Below, one piece after another: positions 49,901 through 60,770 of a stretch of DNA of 64,000 nucleotides. Below the pieces are notes generated by a model. That model saw only the letters and a list, made by a program, of their open reading frames with translations, was not told the DNA's origin and made no database searches. Source of the DNA: Pyrus communis (taxonomy: Eukaryota; Streptophyta; Magnoliopsida; Rosales; Rosaceae); NCBI RefSeq assembly GCF_963583255.1, contig NC_084817.1:10670121-10734120 (forward strand), in the 5' to 3' direction. Both the position numbers and the translations under genes were made by a program. The stretch's first letter is position 1. The number at the start of each line of letters is the position of its first letter.

Positions 49901-50936
49901 ATGCAGATGCATTTCCCATAAACAGCTGCTCGTTTCCTTCGATTTTCTGGTACGAAGAGAACATATTTCTGTCACCACACACATGGCAAGTTGCACCAGT
50001 ATCTATCCACCAATCAGCGTGATCAGATACAAGGTTGATTTCAGAAATCATTGCAGCCAAGGCATCCAAATTGTTTTCAATCAGGTTCGCGCGGTTGTTG
50101 TTACCTTGATTTCCAGGACCATGATCCCTTCGATGGCGACATTCTTGAGCCCCATGGCCTTGCTTTCCACAAACCCAGCAACTTCCCTTGATTTTCTTGA
50201 AGTCTTTGCCTTTCGCACTAGGGACAAAGTGTTTTTCCTTCTTCTTAGTTTTCTGGAACTTCGGCCTTTGCTTTGATGAACTTCCTTCGACAACATTCGC
50301 CTTGGCTTCCATACTCGAAACCAGGCCCTTCTCATTCTTTCTGTTATCTTCCTCTATTCTCAGCCTGACAATGAGATCCTCAAGCGTCATCTCCTTACGT
50401 TTGTGCTTGAGATAATTCTTGAACTCTTTCCAAGAAGGTGGCAGTTTTTCTATAAAGGACGCCACTTGGAAAGACTCATTGATTATCATCCCTTCAACAT
50501 GAATGTCATGGATGATTTTCTGGAGATCTTCAGTTTGAGAAACAACGAACTTGGAATCCACCATTTTGTAGTCCAAAAATTTGCCCATGACAAATTTCTT
50601 CGAACCAACATCCTCGGTTTTATATTTTTTCTCAAGTGATTCCCAAAGTTCCTTGGCTGTTTTGCATACTACATAGACATCATATAATGAATCATCTAAT
50701 GCATTGAGAATATAGTTTCTGCAGAGGAAATCATTATGATTCCAGGCATCTATAGCCGTTAAAGTTTCTGCAGAAAAAATATTTTCTCCATCTACAGTAG
50801 GTACAGTCTCGCGCAGAACATTAGCCAAATTCATGGTTGTCAAATAGAACAGCATTTTCTGCTGCCATCTTTTGAAGTCTCCGCCCTTAAATTTCTCAGG
50901 CTTCTCAGAATGAGGTTTAGTTCCCGATTGTTCCAT
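46989..50936 (-). pseudogene. Copia gag-pol polyprotein, single in-frame TGA near the end
   Basis: An unbroken frame of 1263 codons runs from ATG at 50936 to a TGA at 47147-47145. The same frame then stays open for about 50 codons of the usual RNase H tail (about 47144-46992) to TAA at 46991-46989. Domain order by residue: gag about 15-210; zinc knuckle [14 protein letters not shown] about 253-266; aspartic protease DTGA about 312; GAG-pre-integrase HHCC zinc module about 443-480; integrase D about 507, D about 569, E about 605; reverse transcriptase about 837-1080 with YVDD at 1000-1003; RNase H from about 1159 ([18 protein letters not shown]). The stop most simply reflects a CGA-to-TGA change. 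The ATG lies only 13 bases after the LTR. Confidence 0.93.
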
Positions 50937-50949
50937 ACTGTTCGAAGAT
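50935..50949 (-). other. Candidate self-complementary primer-binding leader
   Basis: The 13 bases between LTR and start codon plus the first two bases of the ATG contain CTTCGAACAGTAT on the sense strand. Its exact complement ATACTGTTCGAAG occurs on the sense strand within both LTRs (51150-51138 and 45814-45802). No TGGTATCAGAGC-type site is present. Confidence 0.6.
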
Positions 50950-51693
50950 TGTTGGAGAACAATTCAGAAATAAACAAAAATAACAGAAATAAACAGAACT
51001 TGAAATTCTAATATTTTATTTACCAAATATACTTGATGTGCAGAATGAAATTATACAATAAATACATAAACTAATATAAAAATATCAATGATACTAACTT
51101 GATCACAGAAGGTAGAGGCTAGCGTAAAAGCTATGTCCTTCGAACAGTATTTTCGTCCCACTCTTGTGCTTGTGGTTCTACAACGTCTGCTCGACCAGGA
51201 TACAACTACCAAATTCTACAACCCACACTGGATTATAGAACTCTAGCGAATTGCTTTGTGTGTTTACTCTCTGGAAATTTTGCACGGAAGATAAGGAGGA
51301 AGAAAAGATGATTCTGACTTGGATACTGTGATTGCAAATATATAGGCTGTTTCACACCCTTTCAAATACCTGTTCAGTGTATTTGAAAGCACACAACTCT
51401 TTCTAATAGCTGTGTCTTTTAATCAAAAAGTACAACTCTTTCTAATAGCTGTGTCTTTTAATCAAAACGTTTTTTAATTAATAAATTAATTAAAAAACTT
51501 AATCCGAAAATTAAAATTGTATTTAGGCTATATTATATTCAAGCCTAATCCACACAACCATAAGGCCCAAGCCTTCGATCTATTTCCAAATGGTCCAAGT
51601 TCTAATTACTAAGAAAAGGGAATAAGCCTATATAAAGGCTTGTGAAAAAATACTATTGACCATTGTGGGACAATAGGGTCTCAAACTCCAACA
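50950..51693 (-). repeat. 5' LTR of the young copia element
   Basis: 744 bp, TGTTGGAG...CTCCAACA on the + strand. A TATA-like CTATATATTT on the minus strand (51345-51336) would place transcription start near 51310, which is an inference from spacing. Confidence 0.9.
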
Positions 51694-51984
51694 ATAGCTT
51701 CCCATCCAACTGCAATTTAATCCTAAAAGCTTAACCATTACGCTCCATGTGTTAACAATACATTTCATACAAATATATCTTATTCCCGAAGCCTTATTTC
51801 TGATTCCGTGGATGTAGAAGATCAGCAAATAAAATCTGCAGGCTTGAGAACTAAGAAATAAGCCTAACTAATTTCTTTCCCTTTCAGAATAAAAATCCGT
51901 AAGTAGTTAACAAATGAAATTTTAATGGAGAGAAGAATTAGTGGTTATATTTTTTGGAGTATACCATGGACGTCCTCTTTTCTA

Positions 51985-52088
51985 GAAAATCAGATGTCTT
52001 TAGTTTTGAAGTGATCTTATTATGATAATTAGTGGAGAGAAGAATTAGCCTTCTTTGAGGCAGATCATTCTCTAAACTTACTTGGAAG
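51985..52088 (+). pseudogene. Second receptor-like kinase exon fragment
   Basis: Reads KSDVFSFEVILL, then stops and shifts, followed by sequence matching the exon at 45030-45150 (SGEKN, LNLLG). It suggests a tandem copy of the kinase gene of which only this exon remains. Confidence 0.6.
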
Positions 52089-53454
52089 GGCCTCTCTCCT
52101 ATTGTAGATGAGTTATTGTTCAGAGCATTTTACCCAAATTAATGTCTCCTTTATAATCATGAATCATGTTTTGATATACAAACGTACTAGACCAGGGATA
52201 CAAACATTTAACAACCTTATTCAAAACTTTTTGTGGACCCCATTGGGGGAATATATATTGTGTGCTATTACTTGGCGTGTTCCTACAGTCATGTAACATT
52301 CACCATTTTGACTAATTTATTCGTGGTGATCTCATTTAACCATATCTTTAGAGGGACAAATTTCACAGCAAATATATGTGTTGACATCTCTTGACCACTT
52401 CTTACAAATTACAAATTTTTCATCTCTTGATTTCTTTTAACCTTCAATTTTGATTGTCAATGGTTGTCCTTGGCATTTTGTGTTGTTATTTCATTTCTTT
52501 AAGAAGTCACTTAGACTAATATCTAGTAGTATTTTTTTTACTTGTAAGTGAAAAGTCTTAATGTATATATATTGTTGTATCAAAAACCAAAATTATACAA
52601 AAACTAGCAACATTGTTACATCCATACCATCTTCAGAAAGAAACTTTGGCAATACTTGGGCTAAGGCTTTTCGAGAGTTTGGTACTACAGTCCCATACAT
52701 AGTTCCTTGAATACTGAATTCATGATCATATTCTCCACACAAAAATATGATTAGTCTATCTGGTTTGGAAAATAGGATCTAAATAAAGAGGAATTTTTTG
52801 GTAGAAAAAATGACGGATTTTGTATTTCGTTTTGTAGCTAAAGGCCCGAAAGCCAACGTTTCCTGTAGCAAAAGATGAACGTATATTTGCAGATGGGAAA
52901 AGGGTGGAAAACCGTGCAAAGAAAAGATCAAAGAGGTGGACATTTAGGGGGGGTCTGAGAGCATGATGTAAAAGATATTGGAGGACTAAAAAGTAAAAGA
53001 AAGAGGTAACTTTTATCATTGTGCGAGAACGTCACAAACATCTCTACCACCTCACGTGCATGCAACCAATACACGGATTACGTAGAAATGTAAAAAAAAA
53101 AAAATATATATATATAAAGTATATTTAGTTGTAATTATTTGAAGAAAATGCGTACTAAGGTACAGTATAATCTGTAATCTATATGAATCAATCAGTACAT
53201 GTCTGCCCGTAGTTCTTTAATTCCCAATTTCTCCCTTTCTAGTTGCATGTCATTAATTAAAATTTGTACATCAATTCACATCATGAGAAGCTTCAAAAGT
53301 CTTTTGTTGAGTTTATTGCTAGTGTCGCAGGATCAGTGGCTGGATTATAAACAGAAGTTAATATTTCACCTACTCATCTTCGACGTTGGGCATGTCTAAG
53401 GTGCTGACAAATCGTGCAGACCATCCGTACGAACAAGGATCTAATAGCTGAGAA
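52089..53454. other. Intergenic with a truncated SINE
   Basis: AT-rich. Bases 52507-52562 match the 5' part of the SINE at 3132 (CTAGTAGTATT, ACTTGTAAGTG, AGTCTTA) and break off before the B box. An AT dinucleotide run is at 53104-53117. No gene. Confidence 0.5.
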
Positions 53455-53459
53455 TGGAC

Positions 53460-54049
53460 TGTTGGAAAAATTAGGGTCTAATTGTTATATTAAATCACAT
53501 GAAAAATCAAGAAATAATTCATGCACTTATATATCAAGGTAATGCATGCACATAAGTAACCAATGTTATATGAACATGATATAATGGATTAGAAAAACCT
53601 AGAAAATACGGTGGAGGTAAGTGTTGGACATTTTGTCCTTAAGACAAGTTTACGCCCCACTTCAATGCTCATGGTTGATCGGCGCTTATCTCCCAAGATA
53701 CAACGACCACGTCCTTGTAATAGTAGCACTCCAAATCACAAGGCTCTATGAACCACGATTGTGTTGAAAACTCTCTCATATGGACTCAATGAGACTCTCT
53801 AATATTTAGTGCACTCTATGTATGATTATGTAAAGAATGAAAAGTTCTAATTGCTATTTCAGTTATTATAAGGGGCTTCCCTATTTATAGAATGTGAGAT
53901 ATCTCTTCGGAAAGCATGTGACTATTCATGAAGAGTCAAAAGTTGCAACACTTCATTGAAGTAGATATATCTTTCTACCAAAAGGCTCTACTTCTAATTT
54001 ACATTCAATTAATAAATTTAATATAATAATATTATTAAATTATCCAACA
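53460..54049 (-). mobile_element. Solo LTR with 5-bp target duplication
   Basis: Begins TGTTGGAAAA and ends TATCCAACA. TGGAC flanks both sides exactly (53455-53459 and 54050-54054). A CTATAAATAGGGAAG on the minus strand is a likely TATA box and sets the orientation. No internal retroelement sequence adjoins it, so it arose by LTR-LTR recombination. It is not the same family as the neighbouring copia LTRs. Confidence 0.85.
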
Positions 54050-54379
54050 TGGACGAGTTCACGCATAGAACCAGGTTGTTGTGACCCGGTGGACTTAGAA
54101 AATTTTCAACTTTTTTTTTATTCAGTTGGTATCTTTTGTTTGACAGACGGAAACATGAGCAAGCAGAAAAGAAGGGTTGGGTATTGAGTGCGTTGAACTG
54201 GGAAAGAGAAGGAAAGAGAGGTAGAAAGAGAACTGGAGTTTGGAACGGATTTGAGGTGGATTGAAGTTGGGTTGCGGCTGCAACCCGACAATCCAATAAG
54301 TTTAATTTTTTTTTTCTTCAGTTTAGGGTTTAGGTGTGGGAGGGCTAGATTAGGGTTGTCTCCACTGTGTGTGTTTTAA

Positions 54380-54560
54380 TAAACACTCACAAGCTTTCAT
54401 AACACATAATGGTTGGTTGGTAGAACTATCATAGATTCATAAGAACTAGTTCTTCATTCATAAATATTCACCAGTGTTCATAACACATAATTGTTGGTTG
54501 GTAGAACTGTGATAGCTTCTTATGAAAAGTTCATGATTCATAAACGTTCACGAAGTTTCA
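54380..54560. repeat. Two tandem copies of an about 83-base unit
   Basis: TTCATAACACATAATGGTTG (54397) recurs as TTCATAACACATAATTGTTG (54479). Both are followed by GTTGGTAGAACT and a TTCAT(A)AA-rich stretch. Related ATAAAC-TTCAC words are scattered near 56540 and 61380. Confidence 0.65.
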
Positions 54561-54849
54561 TTATACATAGGTGATGGTATATTGTGAAAAACCTTCATGA
54601 CATACAAGATTCGGTTGAGCAATTGTGACACCACAATAAAACATAAGGGACGGTTTCAGATATTGTCCCAAATAATGTTTCAGTATATGAAAGTGGGAGG
54701 GCACTTAAGAAGTAATAATATAGAGAAATCAGTTACAAACATCCACAATGAACAAGTTGTCGAACAAATGTAATTCATTTGAACAAACTACGAACTGTCT
54801 CAAGAAATTAAAAAATTATCCAAGACCAGATACAAACAAGGTAATACTT

Positions 54850-55420
54850 ATTTATGGACTACCATTGTGACAAATGTACAGAAAATTGATTGTCAACCAT
54901 AAGTTTGAATCATGCACCACGCACTGCACATTGTGAAGGTGATGCAACATGTCGATCGCCATCCTGAGTCGGTATTCAGGGATGTTGGCGGCTGTAATTC
55001 TATCTGAAGGAAGGCCACAAAACAAGAACTCAATCATTTTTAAAGTGAAAATACAGCAATCCCCCCTGTTGCACACAACAATTCAACAAGTTTGAAAATC
55101 AATTTATAGACCATTCATTTTAAACTGACTAACAATGTAATTAGATTTTAACTCACCCATTGTGTTGTTGTGGACACTTTTGACTTGCGATGATGGGCCA
55201 AGGTTTGTTCTTCACCTCATTCGACAGGCTTAAGAGAACATCCGGCAACACGGAAGCGAGTGAAGCTAATTTGGTAGTTGCTTTACGTATGTTGGTTTTA
55301 GACATCAATGAGTCATACACCATTATTCTCCCAACTGTAAGATTTATCTCTCAACCACAACCTATGGTGATCAAGGTTGAGGGGCATGTAGAACTTCTCC
55401 ACATCCACCAACCATGATGT
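54850..55420 (-). pseudogene. Ulp1-type (C48) cysteine protease C-terminal region
   Basis: On the minus strand 55420-55140 gives INLTVGRIMVYDSLMSKTN, LASVLPDVL and KPWPI, the central strand with the aspartate-bearing YDS. The next block, 55076-54852, gives CNRGDC then IFTLKMIEFL and ANIPEYRLRMAIDML, the catalytic-cysteine helix. The usual GDCG is GDCC here. The histidine part (H-W) lies in broken sequence upstream and is not clear. Such ULP-like domains cleave SUMO-type substrates in cellular proteins. In plants many copies ride on Mutator-like elements together with DUF1985. Confidence 0.75.
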
Positions 55421-57020
55421 AGAAAACTGCTCCCCTCCCCCTTGAACATCTTTAATAGGACTGGTCAGAATTCTTTGTGCGCATCTGCTTTACGCCCTTC
55501 AGTTGTTCTTTTAGCTGTCCTTGCATTGTAGAAGCGCTTACAATACGTTTGTCCACAATTGGAAAATAAATAAAAAAGAATGTGCAACACTTAAAACATT
55601 TAGAAACACACCTAACATCAAAATTTCCAAAGTTTAGTATATTAGTAGAAATTTGGTTAGATATTTACCAGAAACCAGTTAGCTACATTCATGGTCAACA
55701 CTTTCCCTACCCTCATTTTTTTTTCCGGCATGCTTTCTTAAGAGATTCAACTGCAAATTAATGTGTTGCAATGCAAAAATTGTAATTAAACCATGACACC
55801 AATGCAATCCGTTGATAGCCACCCTGCCATTTCAAGGAGCTACCTCAAAAAATCAGTGTTTCTAACCACCATATTCTCCAACTCAACAACTGGCCTGACA
55901 ATGTAACCAAAAAACAATAAGGCTCATCACTGTAGTTTAATGAATATAATTTACAATGCATAAAATCCAAAGGTCAATTATTGCTTACTTTTTCTGATTC
56001 TCCTTTGCCTTCTTGAATTGATAGAAAAACTCATCGCCTCAACCACACATTTTCTGTCCAATGGTCTAAACACATCATCCCTTAGCAGAACACCGCCATT
56101 CGGCTCACCGTGTTCCATTTTGTTGCACTTTGTGATGTCAAAGATGAAAGTTGTATGGGAAAAGACTTTGGTCTTTTTCTTTGCTCTTCATTTTGTTGCC
56201 ATAGTCATTGAAGTCCCCCTCGTGGACTGACCCTTCCTTTTCATCCCCCTAGACTCACCTTAAGCTTCGTAAATAAGAACATCATCATAATCAAAACTTT
56301 CAGCCTCTTCATACTGTTCTAGTACATGTTCTCCAATTACTCTAAGCATCTCTTTGCATACAACATTGGGACTATCCCACTAAACAGTACGAGAAGTGTT
56401 AGGCATCACCACATTGGCATCATCGCCCCATATCTAGAAGCCGCTGTCCCTCTGTGCTTCAGTGGGCACAATCTCATGAATCCCTATCGCTTGCCATTTT
56501 GTGCAACTCGTCAGAATTATTATTGTATACGTACATAAACACTCATAAACATTCACACATGTTCACCACCATTCATCAAGTTCATAAACTTTTAAATTAA
56601 GTCATACCTTTCGGCTTTCGGTGATGTACATTTGCAACTGCTCATGGATGGGCTGCTTTTTCGTCGTCACCCACCAGAAAATTCTTGAGATGGCTACTAG
56701 ATTAGTCATCTTGTAATACCTTAATGGCTTCTCCAGTTGGGGAATTATTTTATATGCCCACACCTGCACGTAAAGTGATTTAGTACTTAACCAAAAAATT
56801 TAAACAATATTATTGCACAATGAAACCAACAAACAATTCTTGAAAAACATAACTAACCTATTTGCAGCCCCATCCTGATCTCTGTCACCTTTTGCTTCCT
56901 TTACTTTCCTCTTCTTCCTTCTCCCCATCTTCTTCAACATCACCCTCCACTCTTCCTCTCCCTCTCTTAGAAGCTGCAAAAAGAGAGGTTGTCTTGTAAT
57001 TGCTCAAAAGAAATTGCACC
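55421..57020 (-). pseudogene. Linker region between DUF1985 and Ulp1 domains (first copy)
   Basis: Minus-strand sequence with scattered acidic and lysine-rich blocks and intron-like gaps, parallel to 61450-62950 of the second copy (for example the region encoding HHKV/FDATKC at 56140 and 61800). No catalytic motif is visible. Stops are frequent. Confidence 0.5.
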
Positions 57021-57480
57021 CTATGAATAACTGTTGAACTTATCCATGTCGTTTACGAGCTCGAAGTACTCAAGGTTGACAGCCACATTACTCTTCACCT
57101 TTATCAAGACACCCTTGACGAAGTATAGCAGTTCTAGCTTGAACGCTTTGTCCTTATTTTTGCATTCTTGAAAAGCCCTTTCAAGTTCCACAAAAGGTGA
57201 CCGAAACCTTTTTCCTACCTTTCTTTGGGACATGCTTTGCTTTACCATTGCCTTTCCTACCCTTATCTTTGCTACTCTCCCCAACAAAACCAAATTTATG
57301 AGGAAACAATAAGAAGCCTGATATTGGAAGGCTCAACCTCTATATCATAGGGTTCGTCACAATGAAGCCCTGTAATGAGGCAAAAGTACTTCGTGAACTG
57401 CGTTACTTTGCAACCGATTAAATATGTCAGTCTCTCTAAATATTTCACCCCTTGATTACTCACTCTATGCAACGACAATT
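57021..57480 (-). pseudogene. DUF1985 domain (first copy)
   Basis: 57478-57296 gives VSNQGVKYLERLTYLIGCKV and TQFTKYFCLITGLHCDEPYD, the DUF1985 signature (x-QFTxxEFxLITGLxC). 57293-57021 continues with ELERAFQECKNKDKAFKLEL, LYFVKGVLI and NLEYFELVNDMDKFNSYSW-like sequence. The two frames do not join cleanly. The domain function is unknown; it commonly precedes Ulp1 in plant transposon-derived genes. Confidence 0.75.
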
Positions 57481-58300
57481 CAGGACCAATTGCCCACTAA
57501 AGGTTAGCTGGTTGACACTATCTAAGTGTCCAAAGCATGATTCCCTAATATGAGCAAGTTGTGTGTACTCAATTCATATGATTAACAATGATTTCATCAA
57601 CGCAAATCATTCGCAACAGAACAATACAACTAAATAAATAAAAAACAGAATGACCTACCCCTTATACACAAACTGTCAACAATACTTCATAAGCCCACAT
57701 CCCACATAAATTTTCCCAAAATTCCATATATATCCTGTACCATCAAATAATTTCACCAATATTGAACCCTAATTCATCTAATTTCATCAACCAACTTCCA
57801 TAATGAATCAAATTAACACAAATAACCAAATTTGAATTTATAGTTGGGTATTTTGAAACTCACCGAATTTGAAATTTAGTTTGAGAAATGAAGTATGCCA
57901 TCCACTATTTGGGAAGCAATGTCTTTAAAGCCAACGGAAAAGAAGAAAGCACCACGTACTGCAACTCAAATGACGAGAAGCAAAAGAAAAAAACAAATGC
58001 AAGGATGTTTAAGGGTTGGCAGGAGATGGAGGGTTTTGTCAAGAGAAGGCACCTTTATGATGTAACTATTAATGTGGGAGTGGGGAAGGGGGTGGGGACA
58101 ATTTATATTCCCCAAATTTTGAAATGATGTCGGTTACCATTTTCAATAAGTGACTGGTCATTTATGACCTGGTTTGGACAGGGTGGGTGTGCACCAGCAT
58201 AAATAAAATAATTATAAATTTCATTTTTTTGGTTGGGTATGTATTTGTCTAATACAAAGTTGAAGGCAAGCAGGTGACGTATACTTGGCGCGTTGAAAAA
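57481..58300. other. 5' flank of the first DUF1985 copy
   Basis: Low-complexity AT-rich sequence, with remnants of the DUF1985 N-terminal block at about 57490-57560 on the minus strand. No element end could be fixed. Confidence 0.4.
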
Positions 58301-58309
58301 GGAAATAAA

Positions 58310-58527
58310 TAGTGGGGGGGGGGTGATTTTATAATTATTATTATTTTTTTTTTTTTTTTACTTCACTAAGTGTGTTTTTGGCCACTAGAGAGAGTGGGGG
58401 AGTGATCTTATAATTTTTTTTCTTTTACTTCACTGGGGGTGTTTTTGGCTGCTAGAGAGGGGAGGAGGGTGGTGTGATATTATAATTTTAGTTTTTTTAC
58501 TTCAATGGGGGTGTTTTTGGCCACTAG
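58310..58527. repeat. Three tandem copies of a 70-75 base unit
   Basis: Each unit runs ACTTCA(C/A)TxxGTGTTTTTGGC, then (C/T)xCTAGAGA, a G-rich stretch, TTATAATT and a T-run. The copies end at about 58382, 58455 and 58527. The G-run of the first unit is 10-11 long. Confidence 0.75.
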
Positions 58528-58691
58528 AGATGAATGGTTCGGATTGTTCACATCGCATTTAGAATTTTGTAATTTGCTCAAATATTGCTCAATGTTTTCT
58601 ATGCATTAGAAACTTAGTAAACATCGAGCAATATTTGAGCAAACTACAAAATTCTGAATGGTGATGTGAACAATCCAAACCTTTCATCTTT
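58527..58691. repeat. Near-perfect 165-base hairpin
   Basis: Arms of about 68 bases, 58527-58595 and 58619-58691, are inverted copies with about 90 percent identity, for example TTTGCTCAAATATTGCTC versus its complement GAGCAATATTTGAGCAAA. The loop is about 22 bases. It could be a small foldback MITE or a transcribed hairpin. Confidence 0.8.
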
Positions 58692-59708
58692 TGCATCCCC
58701 CTAAAAGATGATACTTTGAAAAAGAAATTGATCGAGAAACCCTTACGACGATGACCAAAGAAGCGCAAATGTAAATGACAATCCGACGGTTACCATTGCC
58801 CGCAATGGATTCTGCATTATCGGTACATAGGCTGGACTTCCGTCCTTCAAGAACGTTGTAGCCCTTGTCCATATGAGCGTTGCTATAATTTTTTTTTCCC
58901 ATTTTTCCCATTTATGAAAGAAATTACTTCATTTTTTTTTTTACAAATTTTTGCCCAATCCAGTGAAAACAATATTCACCACCGTTTGGATCATTCCAAT
59001 GTTCTGCATCGCCATATGACCATGTCCATCACGTAGATGATGTGATCTTGAGCTTCTCCATAATTTTTGGGATTTTTAACAATTGTTTTTTTAATTTTTT
59101 TATCATTTTTTCCTATGAAAATTCAATACTCCTTTCATATTGCCACGCGACATTCTCTGATCATGCCACATGGTAATGTTTTTATACGGGGGCAAAATGT
59201 TTATGACAAGGATAAATCTCGGCCACCCATATGGTAAATCTAATGCTAGAGGGGATTTTTGATAGCAGCCTTTCCTTTTGGCTTAAACATCTAATCATAC
59301 CTTACCATGTCTCCAAACAAGTTGGTTTATTCGTCGAGGTTTCTTTTCTAGGGTATAGTGTCATAAAGTGTCATAAACCGTCATTCCATGCATAATAAAG
59401 TAATGGTTTTGATTTGACACCCTCGTTGGAAAATGAAAGGGTGGGAATAACTGCAGGGACCTCTCCGTTTGCCATGCAAAGTATTGGTGATGAGGTCATG
59501 CCCTCTATGTGCCACTTTTGTCTACCCACTATCAAATATGGAGGCCTTTCATTTCCCCTAAGTGCCTGGGGGCACGATGTTGGTTATGTTATGCATGCTA
59601 CCATAATCCTCTATTTAAAGGTGGTGGTGTTCAGTTTGCATGCCATACTCCCCTTGCTATCTCATCATTCAAACCCCCAACCTAAAATCTGCCTCTTTAA
59701 CTTTTCCA
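58692..59708. other. Intergenic / upstream of DUF4283 pseudogene
   Basis: No recognised gene. The frame opening at 59414 shows no domain. Confidence 0.4.
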
Positions 59709-60770
59709 ATGGCTACTAACTCACAAGTTCTTAGAACTTCCTCCCGCCATGGGAGATCAATCTCCTTGCCCAATCTTCCTTCTTGGGCAAACCAATTCCC
59801 AGTCCTTAACTATGGTCAACCACTTATTGTTGTGGAAAAAGACAACTGTAAGTTCATATTGGAGAGATGTGTCATAAGGGTTGACACCAACAAGGTCTCC
59901 ACCATGAACATCACCCTTATAAAGTCTAGAATGTTGATGGGCAAAATATTCAGGAAATCCAAGGATGTGCAGTTTATCCACAGGGAACTCGTTCCATGTT
60001 GGAAAGAATGTGTTAAAAACACCTTCTTTGTGGACCACTTTGGCAACAAGTGGTTTGCGCTGCAATTCACTAACAACGGCGAAGTTAATCCTTGAAAACC
60101 ATCCTTGGTTTGTGAAAGGGAAAATTTTCTACTTGGAAAGGTTGACAGAACAGTTAAGAGAATCAGATCTGATAACATACTTAAGGGTGTGGCTTAAAAT
60201 TCCTTGAATACCTATGCAATTTAGGGATTGAGAAATCATGATGACCATCACTCAACCTATTGGGCACCTTGTAAGGATGCATGATGGGCGTATAAATTCT
60301 TTTAATGCAATGGCCATTAGGGTTTTAATATAAATCGATGTTCGTCTGCTGCTTAAGCCAATGCTAGTCCTGAATAGGGACGATGAGCTGCCAATTTTTC
60401 TCAATTACGAAAACCTGTTTGAGGTATGCTTCTATTATGGGAGAAATGTGGAAGACCTGGAATTATGTTGGTTCTTTGTGAATAAGATGTCCGAGGATGA
60501 GTCGAACGTGCTGCCATCGGGTGTTAGCAGACTTAGAAGGCGATCTCATCCTTTGCATCCCGTAACCAGCAAGTAGCAAGGAAGATGGTTTAGGGGATGA
60601 ATCAAGAGTGGGTCTGGAAGGGGACGACGGGGATATGATGACTAGGCTGGCTGCGGTTCGTCCGACAAAAAGAAAAAGAGATGCGAAGGATGAAGGTGTA
60701 GGGAGCAGCAAGATGGTCGGTGACAAGAACTGATTCCAAAGTTGAACACTGTACAAGTGCCGCTGGTTGA
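59709..60770 (+). pseudogene. DUF4283 / zinc-knuckle protein pseudogene
   Basis: From ATG 59709 the frame gives LIVVEKDNCKFILERCVIRV, FFVDHFGNKWFALQFTNNGE and stops at about 60095. The neighbouring frame continues with LILENHPWFVKGKIFYLERL and DLITYLRVWLKIP. The third block (60361-60576) gives LPIFLNYENLFEVCFYYGRN, in which the second knuckle cysteine is a tyrosine. This order (DUF4283, PxWVKIPxIP, CCHC-like knuckle) is found in transposon-derived plant genes. At least one frameshift and several stops make it inactive. Confidence 0.65.

Larger units (their letters stand above)
45615..51693 (-). mobile_element. Young Ty1/copia retrotransposon, one nonsense codon in gag-pol
   Basis: LTRs at 45615-46424 and 50950-51693 have ends of TGTTGGAG/CTCCAACA type and look about 98 percent identical outside a 66-base indel. 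Gag-pol lies on the minus strand. A GTGGGGT purine tract adjoins the 3' LTR at 46425-46440. Flanking bases are ATAAT on the left and ATAGC on the right, so a perfect target duplication is not preserved. There is no tRNA-type primer site after the 5' LTR. Confidence 0.9.

Noticed and set aside
54018..54296. Minus-strand frame resembling an N-terminal transit peptide
   Set aside because: Begins without an ATG and runs into the solo LTR; serine/leucine content alone is not evidence.
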